From Rhodocollybia butyracea (taxonomy: Eukaryota > Basidiomycota > Agaricomycetes > Agaricales > Omphalotaceae), in contig JADNRY010000273.1 in NCBI GenBank assembly GCA_015501585.1, positions 1 to 64,000 of the forward strand: a stretch of 64,000 nt of DNA, written 5' to 3'. The notes under the pieces were generated by a model. It had not been told where the DNA came from and did not search any database. It saw only the letters and a program-made list of their open reading frames with translations. Shown piece by piece: positions 12,172 to 23,227 of this stretch. The position numbers were made by a program, and so were the translations under genes. Every line of letters starts with the position of its first letter. Position 1 is the stretch's first letter.

Positions 12172-12990
12172 TTAAGCAGAGGACTCTGAGGAACTGTATG
12201 GCGAGAGCCCGCATCTTTTCAGACAACTATCCACTCCTGCAGCCAAATTGATAGGGAGATGAGACCTCCAAGCTTCAATATTTCCACCACCAATCGTGTT
12301 CGGGAAACCCAATGCAGAGTTAATCACGTCGTTTGGGAGCATCCAAAAGGATGTAGCGATATCCGATCTACCAGGATCAGCGCTGTTCAGAGCGGCAACA
12401 AAGACAGCGGGCTTGCAGGTGGGGTTCTGCTGGTAATGCATGCTGCCCATTGGGAACACCGTCCCTTGGTACTTCCCCAACTGCGTCTCGATCTCGGTAT
12501 TGAACCCGTTCTCCTTTACGAAACCGGTGTCGAGGATTCCTTCTACGGTGAAGAAGAACTCATCTGCACGGGGATGCATGTGGGGAATGTTGAGTCCGCA
12601 GGGCTCGACAAAGGAAATGGTGCCCGCAATGTCGAGGCCCTGGAGAATAGGGAAGTTATCCACCGTGGCTAGGAGGATAGATCCGCCTGGAGCGTTTTTG
12701 GGGTTCTGGTTGTTGAAATCGAAAACGGTGAGCTGACGGAGAGCTTCGCCGGTGAGGAGGGTTCCGTTGTCGGTCAACAGCTTCTTGAAGCGGTCGTTGG
12801 AGCTGGGCGCAGTCATGAGACCTGCAGCTATCTCAGCCGCATTGGAGATGAGCGGGACAGGGCCTGGTGAGGTCACTGTAGGTGGAGAGGTATGTGTATG
12901 CGCAGCTAATACTGCTTGACGTGAATCCGCCGCAGGTGCTGCTTTGACTGCAGCAAGCGCGATGAGAAAAACAGAGGAGGTTAATAACAT
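12172..12990 (-). CDS. Secreted germin/spherulin-like cupin
   Basis: Single-exon gene of 272 residues. The first 17-18 residues form a signal peptide (MLLTSSVFLIALAAVKAAPA, cut probably after A17 or A18), so the protein is secreted. A single cupin barrel carries both conserved motifs. Motif 1 has H137, H139 and E144 followed by EFFFTVEG. Motif 2 is GTVFPMGSMHYQQNP with H185 and N189. These four ligands bind manganese in germins, where the fold supports oxalate oxidase or superoxide dismutase activity. Fungal spherulin-1A-type members are mostly uncharacterised, so the substrate is unknown. Length fits the family. Cysteines near 131 and 192 may pair. There are no introns, unlike its neighbours. 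A TATA box lies about 100 bases upstream of the ATG. Confidence 0.9.
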   Translation of the reverse strand: MLLTSSVFLIALAAVKAAPAADSRQAVLAAHTHTSPPTVTSPGPVPLISNAAEIAAGLMTAPSSNDRFKKLLTDNGTLLTGEALRQLTVFDFNNQNPKNAPGGSILLATVDNFPILQGLDIAGTISFVEPCGLNIPHMHPRADEFFFTVEGILDTGFVKENGFNTEIETQLGKYQGTVFPMGSMHYQQNPTCKPAVFVAALNSADPGRSDIATSFWMLPNDVINSALGFPNTIGGGNIEAWRSHLPINLAAGVDSCLKRCGLSPYSSSESSA

Positions 12991-13090
12991 AGTGAGGGTC
13001 GGAGTTCTTCAAAACGAAACAAAGGTAGTGGGTGTTGGAGTAGGCGGGGTGAGCTAGATAGCTTACTGAAAAACGGGCGTTCTTTGGAGG

Positions 13091-13097
13091 TTTTATA
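13091..13097 (-). promoter_or_regulatory. TATA box of the cupin gene
   Basis: On the minus strand this reads TATAAAA, about 100 bases upstream of the cupin ATG at 12990. Position and sequence are typical of a fungal core promoter. Confidence 0.6.
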
Positions 13098-15645
13098 CGG
13101 GGAACTACTTCCCTTTCTATGACTGACTACTAAGCTAAATACACGTACCGGAATCTCATCCAGACTAGACCCTCGCAGCCAGCGGCTGCTGATACCTATT
13201 CTAAATTTTAATTTTCAGAAACAATGTGTTACAAGCATAAAATATAAGTGCTCCAAATGGCTAGCACCGGCTTTCTCGGATGCGAGTTACTGTAACAGTG
13301 GCGGATATTTAAGCGGCACGTTAGATGCGCTGTAACTGTTTCCTTCCTTCCCGACACTGTCGAAGTTAACCAAGTATCTTGAACCTGTGCATTGGAACTT
13401 CACTAGTACCAGTGATTCCCGCGCGCACCTGAAATAGCATTCACTAGCACCGGTCATGAATACGGACTTACTGCGTCACAAATCAGTGTCCTGAGCCAAG
13501 ATCGCAGCTAATTAGAGCACAGAAAAGAACAAGAAAGTCGCAAATAACGACCGTGGTTGGCAGGGGATCACGGACAGACCACAGACAGACTACAGACTTG
13601 CTCGAAAGTAGCCATCGGTGCTCTTACGTCCTCCAAGGTACGAGGAATCTATCATTGTGTGAGCACATCAATACCATTTGAGATCCTATTATAGGGATCC
13701 TATTATAGAGATGCTTACCGCTCACCAAAAAACGGACTCCACACCGATTAAAATATCCGATGAGCTAGTGTAGGATTCAATTGTATTGAGTAGCAAGGTC
13801 CGACCTAGGTGTTAATGCAGCTGAAATTCTTGAATGTCTTCTTAATTCTGGTAAGCTACGATCGAGGAGAACGGGGGGGAAGGTGTTTCAATCTGTTACA
13901 GAATCATGCCGCCGGGTTTTTTTCTGATTCTCGGTATCGGAGCTATCGGAGCTATCGAAGCCGTGTTGCCGCATATCCGATCTTGCAGCACCAAAATGGG
14001 GCGTAAAATTCCGCAAGCGCAACTAGACAAGATGGACGGACGACTACCATACTATCAACCCCTTCCATTGGTTTTTAATACCCCCTTTTATTGGGACATG
14101 GGACATGGAGGAAACGAGGAGTCCTTGGGCTAGCGCTTATGCGTGGAGTCGACTATTCCGCAGCTCCTCCTGGAGCATACAAAGTGCCGAAGACCAGCGT
14201 ATTTCCGGACAGAACAGCTGGGTCCAGTGTCGTCGGACAGCGCGTGGTGATACATTTACAAGGCGCGAACAAATCAATAAGTATAGAAATACAAGAGGTA
14301 GACAAATGACGGACGAGGGGGATTATGGGGGACAATCAAAAACATCAAGCAACTCGCTGTATGCAATGTAAATCTTCATTCTCATAGAACGAAATAACAG
14401 TACACCATGCTAAACCTTACTTTCCTTTCCTAAGATATCGGTCAAACAACAACGAGAGATATAAGGTTCGATGGAACAGCGGCGTGTTCGTCAAAGCTGT
14501 ATGATGTACAGCTCTGGCAAAGTATAAACAGCTCAACGCAGCTGTATCCCTACACTTTCGAGGTCTACAAACATGGATATTTAATTCAGATAGCACGCAG
14601 AAATTATAAGAGATATTCCTCTAAAATGTCCTTGACAAAGCTAAAGAAAACAATGAGAATGTACGGATCCACTCTAAATTCCAAATCCTCCTCATGTCAT
14701 CTCACTCAATATTCGACTCGGGGCCGCAAAGCGAATGCCTGCCTTCTATCCCGCACCGGTCACAGAAGGGAAGATCCCTTCCTGTCGCGTGGTCCACCTG
14801 AGCATATAAAGACCCACTACAGTCAACGTAGGTATCGAGGAACAGCTTACAGTGTTAGATCTACCTACCGACAAAAGATCATTCGATCACTCTCTTGCGG
14901 AAAAGTGAATGTATCCCGGTCCTGGGGGTTAATAACCATACAGTATACTGTGAAAAACGTGGCCACTGTCAATATCAAAAAGAAGAGAGGGAATTATTCA
15001 ATTGACTAGGTAGAAACTTGGACAGATCCCTCTAAGGTCCGGCACTACATACCGCCGGGACGTCACTCTTGACTTGACGCGACGACAAGCGATGGTAACA
15101 GTCATATTGTATGGCAAAGGGAGATAATCGAAAGGTCATAATTATTCTTAGGATTCAAAGGTTCATTAACATTCAACGGTAGCAGAAAACACTCGTACCT
15201 AGTAGTAGACAGCGATTCAATGGCCTGATCACCGAACCATGATAGTTCCTAAAAATCTTTAATAGTGAATTTGGCCTTTGAGAACGATCCATGAGACAAG
15301 GCGCCCCGAAAAAACAGTTGAAGGTAGTGACAGTCGCGTTGACCTTGATCATGACGCCATCGAGTGATCGGCGAGTGGATAAGAATCAGTAATGGGTTGT
15401 AAGAGCAGGGCCAGTAGATACTAAGATCTAAGATAGTGTGTATTGTGTATTTCCGTCGCCCGTCCGGATTGCCAGTGCTTGAGCGCTTGAGCGTTAGGTG
15501 CCCGACAGCACCAAGGCCATTCGAAGAGTGTATGAGTGTATGACGAGGTCGAGATGACCAACGTTTGTAAGGCGCCTAACCAAACAAAGCAGGCGCTTAC
15601 TATAGTCTATTTCTTGTCTATTTCTCAACGTCTTACAACAGGCCC
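13098..15645. other. Long intergenic stretch, no gene supported
   Basis: Several open frames of 60-127 codons overlap in different frames and none has a domain, compositional bias or splice pattern that I trust. A short direct repeat, GATCCTATTATAG, occurs twice near 13682-13708. The region separates two divergently oriented genes, so it holds both of their promoters. Confidence 0.5.
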
Positions 15646-16332
15646 ATGAGCGGCAATGCTCTCAGCTCTCTCTCCCATTCCCTGCTGGGAATAGTATCCC
15701 TCCACCGCTTTCTCCCAACCCTTATCTTCTCCCGCCCCAGCTCTTCCTTCATATACGGCCTCGGCGCCACAACGTTCCTTTGTGGCCTCGGTATCAAGCT
15801 GTACAGCACCTATCGAGACATTCGCTTCATCTGGCTCGAGCATCGAGTCGAAGCCTTTGTAGAAGCAACAGAGAAACTCCAGACAGAGCACAACAGACTC
15901 CAGGCGAAGATAGATGAAGCCATAAACCGAGGACAGAGGATGGTTGCTTTGGCGCAAAGGCGAGATGCTGAAGCGGAGGAGCTGAGTCGTATGCTGACGT
16001 TTTTGGAGATGCCTGTGGCGTGTGCGGCGAGGGATGATGCAGATCCACAGTTTGAGGAGTATGATTGCTTTGTGCAAAGACTTGAGACAATGATGAAGAT
16101 TGAGACGTATAAGGTGATGGATGAGCACGCGAATGAGGAGATAAATTGGTGGAAGACGGTTGGGGAGAGGACTGCCAAGGCTTTAATAAATGAAAGGGAC
16201 CATCAGGTGAGGATTCCCTCTTTTTATGGGTTTCCGTTAAATAAACTTTTTCGACTCTAGATTGTAAACGGTTTGAAAACGATTGATGTGGAGGCTACAC
16301 GACTTGGTCATGAGTTAGCTAATCCTACGTGA
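15646..16332 (+). CDS. Membrane-anchored coiled-coil protein, unknown
   Basis: Two exons, 15646-16206 and 16261-16332, joined at a GTGAGG donor and CTCTAG acceptor in phase 0, give 210 residues. Without splicing, the frame would stop at the TAG of the acceptor itself. A hydrophobic segment at about residues 36-57 (FIYGLGATTFLCGLGIKLY) is a likely single membrane span or anchor. Residues about 65-125 are rich in E, A, L, R and Q with heptad character and predict a coiled coil. The C-terminal third is acidic and helical. I do not recognise the family. The clean intron and strong codon structure support a real gene. Confidence 0.65.
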
Positions 16333-17175
16333 ATTTCTACTGCATCGAGTGTCTCCTAAATTTTAAAGGCGAGCCCTGGGCCTGAAACAGCATCCCATCC
16401 AACATCGTGCTCGGATACAAAGGCTAACTATAGTAATGGCAAAACGTAGGACGTCCTTCGCGAAAGCTTAACTGAGGTCGTCCGAAATCGGTGTCGTGTG
16501 TCATGCATCATCGATCATCATTGAAATCCCTTGTCCTCCCTCCTGCTTCCATCACTCTTTCTTTGCTCTTTCTTGGATTTTATAATAGCTTTCGGATTCG
16601 GTACGTGTTCAAACGTTCCACTGCGAAGAAATTGGCCTCGACTCGCTCAAACCATGTGTCCTTCGCGTTGATGAGATCGATTATCTACGGACGGTACCGG
16701 CAAAAGGCTGTACCCGTACGTCTCCCTGCCCTTCCTTCTTCTTGTTGCCCACTCGTACTCCCTCATCCATTACTCTATGCCAACAGCGATGTACTGAGCG
16801 GACTTTTTTTTTTCCATCCGCGATTATGCTGAGTTTTCGGAGCGTCTTGACGAGGTGCAACTCGGTTGTAGCGGCTCGCATGGCTGGATGGGACGTTGTG
16901 CCCACCGGACCTTCTTTGCCTCATTCGCTCGTTCCTTGCCTTGACGCCTGCGTAACACGAGAACCATGAGATAGTAACTTGTGTGTTTGTGTAGTAATGG
17001 AGCGCCAAGATGAGCGTATTTACGTCTCGGACTGCATGCTTGAAATAACGAGGCATTTCCGGGGTGACTCGGGGCTCCGGAAATTTGGTGTATTAAATGC
17101 AAAGTTCTGCTGGTTCGGTTTAGTCCCCTACTCAAATACGGTTTGCTGGCCAATCTGTATTCGTTCACTCTATGC
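16333..17175. other. Intergenic, no gene supported
   Basis: Overlapping short frames on both strands between 16490 and 17210 are mutually exclusive and none has recognisable features. Pyrimidine-rich stretches occur near 16500-16560 and 16730-16820. Confidence 0.4.
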
Positions 17176-17770
17176 TAGTGATGTGCGGGCCAGGGCTCAG
17201 AGCCCTTGAGCCCTCCGAGCCCGGCCCTACTGAGCCCCAGCCTGACCTGACCTTGGCAAGGCTCAAGCAGGGCTCAAGGCCGGGCTGAAGATTTGTCTGA
17301 GCCCTCGGCCGGGGCTTGAGCCGGGGCCTTCAGCACTGGGATTAATGAGTGAATTTAGAGATTATCTCGCCCAAGATAGGACACAAACCTTCTAGGTTCT
17401 ATTGATCCTGGGTCTATTTGACTATTCTAGCCATACATGGGCTCAAACTAGATAATCAAAAGTGTATATTGGATTTTGATGTAACAGATGCCACTTTGTG
17501 TGACCATCCGTGAGCTTATATTGCCATGGTTGTAAGGTGTACGACTCTAGTGGTATATTTGCGAGTGAATTACTCACTAATATTCACCACAATGTACTTG
17601 CTTTTGACTGATACATCAACGAAAAGGACAAAGCATTGAGCCGCGGCCTGAGCCTGAGCCCGGCCTTGGCCCTATGGGAAGGCCGGGCTCAGGATTTTTG
17701 TCAGCCCTGGCCGGGGCTGAGTGGGCCTTGGCCGCGGCTCCTGAGCCCGGCCCCAGCCCGCACATCACTA
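17176..17770. mobile_element. hAT-like MITE with 15-bp perfect TIRs
   Basis: TAGTGATGTGCGGGC at 17176-17190 is the exact inverse of 17756-17770. Both ends continue into GC-rich blocks dense in GAGCCC/GGGCTC, and the centre is AT-rich with no coding capacity. The 595-bp length, the TAGTG start and the non-coding interior fit a hAT-type MITE. An imperfect target duplication is present: CTCTATGC just left of the element and GTCTATGC beginning 3 bases after its right end (7 of 8 match). The element ends 67 bases before the start codon of the next gene. Confidence 0.8.
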
Positions 17771-17837
17771 CGAGTCTATGCGTTCTACTGCTCTTCTTTT
17801 TACACTCCTAGCAAGCTCTATTCTTGGTGTGTTCCTG

Positions 17838-18733
17838 ATGCCAGTACTACAGGTAAACAGGAAGTTATCGGTTCCATGCTATGAGGTTAACTCATGTATC
17901 ACAGGAAACACGTAGTCCAACCTATACGTTAGCCCACCCACGGCCCTCTCTGAAGAGGCCGGCAGAATCATCAGAAGGCCGGTTGCAATCAAAGAAACAG
18001 AAAACGATAGAGGTAGTGATAGAGGTAAATGTTTTACAGGGTAACATAATTGTACTATGCTAATACATATACATCTTGCCAGACCCAGACTCTGGCTCGT
18101 ATCATCGTGACCTTCATTGACAGAATGGGTAAAAAAACGCCAAGTTGTAAAAATGTCAAGATGGGACAGTACACTCAACACATCTTCCAAGGCTACACCC
18201 CTCCCGAGCACCTACCACCAGAATACAGAGGTGAAATTTTACCAGTCACGAGCATCCCCGATGGCCATGACGGTCTGAGGCAGTGGATTTATTTCATAGT
18301 CACCGGATACCTAGACTGTGATGAGGACAATCCATGTTTTGGGTGGATCGTAAGAGGTGCTAGGTGTGAGTACTCCCACCGAGAACTACTTTTCCTCGCA
18401 TTCCTGATGTATGTTTTTCCAGATTCAGTGGAACAGGGGAGACCCCAGAGGCGTAAGCTCTCTGATACCTGTTTTACGCTGTATGCTGGTATTAGCCGAG
18501 GCAAGCCAAAATGGAACGGGTTTGAGGGGGAAATCGGCTTGCCTTCAAAGCCATCCAAACCCGACTTGCAGGCCTTGCAACAGCGAGAATGGAGAAAGCT
18601 CAAGAATGAGTTTAACGCACGATTCAAGGCCGATGGGCTGGCTTTGCATGACTGTTATCACCAGCTGCTTGCCTCGCAATATCGCGAGATCATGGCGGTC
18701 CACGGCGGCCCAAGTAAGCAGAGGTTACAGTAG
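17838..18733 (+). CDS. Unknown basic nuclear-type protein, paralogue A
   Basis: Four exons, 17838-17852, 17905-18024, 18083-18365 and 18423-18733, give 242 residues. The first exon encodes only MPVLQ. The structure is supported by the paralogue at 22236-23227, which has the same exon count, the same 15-nt first exon, the same intron phases (0, 0, 1) and similar proteins. Exon 2 carries basic clusters (SLKRPAESSE and KKQKT) resembling a nuclear localisation signal. The core has conserved blocks: PPEYRGEILP, DGHDGLRQWIYF.VTGY, FGWI.RG, LYAGISRGKPKWNGFEG and EWRKLK.EFN.RFK. I do not recognise the family. A hAT-like MITE sits in its promoter. Confidence 0.7.
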
Positions 18734-19592
18734 ATGTTTAATTACAGAGTTTATACAGTTATCCGCATGTGAATTCGATCGTACTCCGCCCTGAAAGTTC
18801 TTTGTCCAAAACCATACGCTTTTTTGTCAATAAAACCGCAGATTTCGGTTGATAAACAATTCATAAAAGATATACAACTCGTCGATCATTACGACTCAAA
18901 TAGTCCCCGTCGGCTTGTTGAGCACTTTAAATGTTTCAAGTCTGATTCCAAGCTCATCGGGAGTGGTCCGATACAGCTTCTTTCCGGGCGCTTTTTTCTT
19001 CTCCACCCATTTCTTACTGCGTTTCTACTTATCCTGGCGCGTGTCTGAACTAAACCCGGCTTTTGCATGCGCCGACGCCAAACCCAGTTTCATTCTCTTA
19101 TACAGCGATGTCCGAGTTAACAGCAAGCGTAGACGGTATGTTTTTCGTTGAAATCCGTTGAAATCAAACATCCTTTGGTTTTCCTACCTTGACCCACTGA
19201 CCACCACTGGAACAAACTCGTTGCGAAGATGCGATAGCTCTCGATGTCAACTCGTTCACCATACATCCCTATTTTTTGACCTCTTTTTTTCAGTACCTCG
19301 AATAACCAAACTCTTGAAGCACTCGACGACCGCGATGTTCCAGTTGATGTTTGTAAACTTCTGGCCTATATCTCGACCCCTCTATTGGAAATCCCGTTCA
19401 CTGCTCAACACCGCTGGGATCTACATTTAGCATCAGCCACTGGATTCAGCTTGTCGTCAGCCATCCAGATGGTTCCGATCTGTCTCGGTTATATCTACCT
19501 GCAAGTGCATCCAGATCCCTGACCCCAGATACAGAACCGATGCATCCCACCACCACCTGACCCCCCTCCCAATTACAACATGCGGTCAGGTT
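18734..19592. other. Intergenic, possible gene remnant
   Basis: Near 19300-19500, one frame reads through an ordinary-looking protein segment (DRDVPVDVCKLLAYISTP) bordered by a possible splice acceptor, but I cannot extend it to a gene or recognise it. The rest shows nothing. Confidence 0.35.
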
Positions 19593-20044
19593 ACGAGTCC
19601 TGAATGTAATGAAGGCTCGTCCTTATGGCCGGTTTTGCGTGGGAATTTCTTCCCGATTAGGGTTGATCTTGCCCAAATTTGGAAAAATCGTTTCCCCATA
19701 TTTAGAAATGTCAAAGCGCTTGGCATGTGACTTTCTGATGTACCCACTGTATATCCCATGTTACCCAAAACTTTGCCGCATCTACCTTTTTACTCTTAAA
19801 CTTCTTGCATCAAATGCCGTTGTGGTTGCACCTCTAATGCGTGGATTATCAGTGCTGTACATTCTTTTCGCCACACGGCGTTTATCCATCTTAGTAAACT
19901 TTACTTCCATTTTTGTAGCCCCCACACTTACTTCCTCGGTTTTTTACATTTCGTTGGTGGTTGTTGCAGTGCACGATTCATAACTAGTGTCTTGCAGGAC
20001 TCGTACCTGCCACGCGCTTGGCGTGGTGGCCCACACTCGCAAGT
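19593..20044 (+). mobile_element. Dispersed element with short inverted ends, short copy
   Basis: Second copy of the element at 2040-3695. It starts with ACGAGTCCTG (19593-19602) and has the inverse CAGGACTCGT at 19995-20004, followed by the same CCTGCCACGCGCT...CCCACACTCGCAAGTT tail. It lacks the 0.9-kb interior of the long copy. The shared ends and colinear core define a family present at least twice in this window. Confidence 0.65.
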
Positions 20045-20390
20045 TTAATATTTGATCGGTTCTTAACTTTGGAGCCATCAAATGACCCAGTTTCATTTTG
20101 GAATGGATGACCCCCTTTCCTGTGCATTGTTGTTCATCTCATCTTTGGAAATTTCCAGCTTAAGCTGTATCCACCTTGTATGTTCCTTCTCCACTCAGCT
20201 TTGATGCTGATCATATTGACTTAATGAGGTCACAACAATGTTCTGCATTGCCTGCTGCATTGACCTGCACTGCGTCCAATCTTTGCAACTTGCCCCTGGT
20301 GTCGGTCAAGGTTTCACGTCGGGCACCTATCGTCCGCATACTAATTACAACGCCGAATATATTCACAGCTTTCAAGTGCCTGATAAAACG

Positions 20391-21683
20391 ATGGATCACT
20401 CCAGCTTCTCTCTCAAACTCCCCAGCATGTTGCTCAAGGCTTCCGAAATGAACAGTCTAGATCTCCCCATTTTCCTCGCAATCCCTATCGGCCTTGCTAT
20501 TGTCCTTATCATACAAACACCACTAAATGGTGTTCTGATTCGATACAGAGCCAATTTCGTCCCGCCACTCGGAGGATCCGCCTTGAGGAAAAATTCACGG
20601 ATGCCTACAATGCACCAGTAGCGCCAAATGGTGATAGTCTTCTAGTCTCCTCAACTAGTACACAGTATTGACTCGTTTTGAGAAGAAAACATGATTGGTT
20701 ACTTTGGAACGATGAAGAGAGTCTTTCAACTTGAAGTGAGTCGTCTCTCTTCGTATTGTGAAAATCTGGCCCCAATGTAATATTGTAACTAGGGCTGGGC
20801 TGGTCTATTCAAGGGTTTCAGTGCGTATAAGCTACTCTTTGACAAACCCGCTGTTCATATAACAAGTTACCTTGGGTTCTAGTGCCAAATCTGCTTAGCA
20901 ATATCTGTTATGCCCCCCTCTCCGCTCTTTTTTTGGTTTCTTTCAGACCTGGAATTCCCCGTTGTTTGCTCCCGTTGGGATCCCAAGCATCATTGCATTC
21001 AAGTTCTTAATTGGCATTGCATTTGTAATCATAGGAATTCCCCTCACCATCTTGACCAACCGGTAAGCGAATATCTTGTTTCAAACGTTTCAATATCAGC
21101 ACTCAATGAACTACAGTGCAATTGTTACGCCTTACAGGCTTTCATTCTTTGGAGTACGCTCTTCTTTGAGCGCTCTGTTTTCGCCTTATGAACGCCGCCG
21201 CCCATGGATGCTTTACTTGACACCGGGACTTTTAATGGCATTTGTATCTCAGATGATAATCCCATTCGGCTTCACATTGATCAATCGATGGCTCTTCACT
21301 TCAGTCTTAGAGCAGCACCAAGTGGCCTATATCATTGCTGTAATATCTTTGGTCTTGGTGTTTACCACCATCTCTGTGCCACTCCAAATCATTGCTATAA
21401 GGCTGTCCATTCAACGCAACTTTGGTGGTGAGCCCCCGAGTTTTGCAGTGGATCCGGGAGACAGCCATCTACAGGAGTACTCAAGCGAACATGTCGTCCA
21501 GTACGTATCCTTGAAACGTTCAACCCATATGTGTCTGACCATCTTATCCACTTCTCAAGGATTCGAGATGAACCGTATACCGGGATGATTGACTGTGGTC
21601 ACAAGATGGTACGGAAAGAAGGATGGAGAACGCTCTTCCGAGCGTGGTGGGCTACTCTGCTGCCGAACCTTTTCATCCAATAA
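20391..21683 (+). pseudogene. Mitochondrial-carrier-like gene, broken frame
   Basis: Exon-like blocks read as a fungal mitochondrial-carrier-related membrane protein: a hydrophobic N-terminus ending GVLIRYRANF (to 20558), IGYFGTMKRVF (20691-20735), GWAGLFKGF.MP (20793-20820 joined to 20883), membrane segments to 21062, SPYERRRPWMLYLTPGLL (21138-21500), and the carrier-type end YTGMIDCGHKMVRKEGWRTLF to a stop at 21683. Four of the five joins work with normal splice sites. Two problems remain. No in-frame splice joins 20558 to 20691. Within exon 20883-21062 the frame shifts near the T7 run at about 20928-20934. So this is either a recent pseudogene or it contains a homopolymer sequence error. 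The start at 20391 is a guess. Confidence 0.6.
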
Positions 21684-22235
21684 TGTGGTAGTTATTTGTG
21701 ACTGTCGAGATGGCTCGACTTGGCTTCGATTGTGGGTTGAAATTATTTATACAAAGAAAGAGTGCTTCAATGTGAGCATCACAGGCTTCTTTCAAGTAGG
21801 AGTCTAGTCCATTATATGAATGCAACGTTGCGTTGAATGGTTAGAATTATACTCCATTTTTGCGAATAGTTTATGTGGTCCCGCATCTGCAAACAACACA
21901 ACTTCCGCTATTGCACCTGTTTTCCATCACCTCAGACATCGTCAATGACTGTGATGACTACAATTGAAAGACACACATAAATTAGTTGCTGGCTCCAGTG
22001 GTCCCTTGTTGACAAACTAGACTACAGCATATACGCCGGGGGAAGGAGCGCAAATATGATGCTTTCATATATAACATGTTTTATTCGAGGTGTTTGTTTA
22101 CATATTATTGTCAAGGAATTCTTCTACCCAATCTGTACCTCTTTTATACTCTAGACTTCATAATTCTCGAACATGTGTTCTACTACTGTTCTTCTTTTTA
22201 TGCTCCTATCGAGTTCCATAGTTGCTGTGTTCTCT
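21684..22235. other. Intergenic upstream of paralogue B
   Basis: No gene is supported. The last 60 bases before 22236 resemble the sequence just before the start of paralogue A, including a TTCTACT.CT.TTCTTTTTA block, and are probably a conserved core promoter. Confidence 0.45.
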
Positions 22236-23227
22236 ATGCCTGTGCTACAGGTAAACGGGTTTATATCAGCCTCATGTTATTGAGTTAACTCATGTATCCC
22301 AGCAACTTGAAACACGTCGTCCGACGGATATGTTAGGGTCTCGGAAGAGGCCGGCATCTGGATTGGATGAAGCACCAAAGAGAAAGAAAAGGAAAACGGC
22401 ACAGGTAAATAAATGCTTTACTGGGGTGTATAATTGAACTACACTAATACATGGACATATTGCTAGACCTCTACATGTTGCCAGGGATGTAAATATTGCC
22501 AGACTCGTATCATCGTGACTTTCATTGGCAGACTGAGGGAAAAAATGCCAGGATTCACACATCGGAAGATGGGAGGGTACACCAAACTTCTCTTCGCAGA
22601 CCTCCCTCCCCAGAGCCTACGCCCAGAATACAGAGATAAAATAGTACCAGACACGAGCCTCCAAGATGGCTATGATGGTCTGAGGCACTGGATTTATTTC
22701 ACAGTCACCGGATACAACGATTGTAATCCATGTTATGGGTGGATCGCAAGAGGTATCAAGTGTGAGTACTGAGTCGCTCCTGGATCTGTTTCCTTGCATT
22801 CCTGATATATGCTTTTCCAGGGTCAAGGTGTGATGAGGGTTTCGGGCACATCAAGATAAGGGAATTTACATACTCTGAAAAACACTCTAGGCTGTATGCT
22901 GGCATTACCCGAGGCAAGCCAACCTGGAACGGGTTTGAAGGCAAAATAGGCATACCTTTGGTGCCAGATAATCGTCCCTTGGAGATAAAGTTCCAGGCAG
23001 AATGGAGAAAGCTCAAGGATGAGTTTAACGTACGATTTAAACTCGATGGGCTGCTTTTGCATGAAAAATGGCATCTTCTGCCAAAGCCTCCTGAACTACC
23101 TAGGCTGGAGCTGCCATCCGATCCGAAATATCCCTCGGCCACAACACCGAGATCGAAGTCCAAGGGTCGGAAGGGTCGGAAGGGTCGGAGTAAAAATACA
23201 GAGATATTTGAGGAAAATGCTTTGTAA
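22236..23227 (+). CDS. Unknown basic nuclear-type protein, paralogue B
   Basis: Four exons, 22236-22250, 22303-22404, 22503-22761 and 22821-23227, give about 260 residues. An alternative acceptor after 22466 would add 12 residues to exon 3. Architecture and phases equal those of paralogue A. Exon 2 has a strong basic cluster, KRKKRKTAQ, preceded by RKRPAS. The conserved blocks are shared (PEYRDKIVP, DGYDGLRHWIYF, YGWIARG, LYAGITRGKPTWNGFEG, EWRKLKDEFNVRFK). The C-terminus differs from A and is proline-rich, then basic (RSKSKGRKGRKGRSK), suggesting nucleic-acid or nuclear association. The function is unknown. The pair probably arose by local duplication, with a carrier-like gene now between them. 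Confidence 0.7.

Noticed and set aside
14626..15009. 127-codon open frame
   Set aside because: Basic, low-complexity composition typical of a chance frame. No conserved features or introns.
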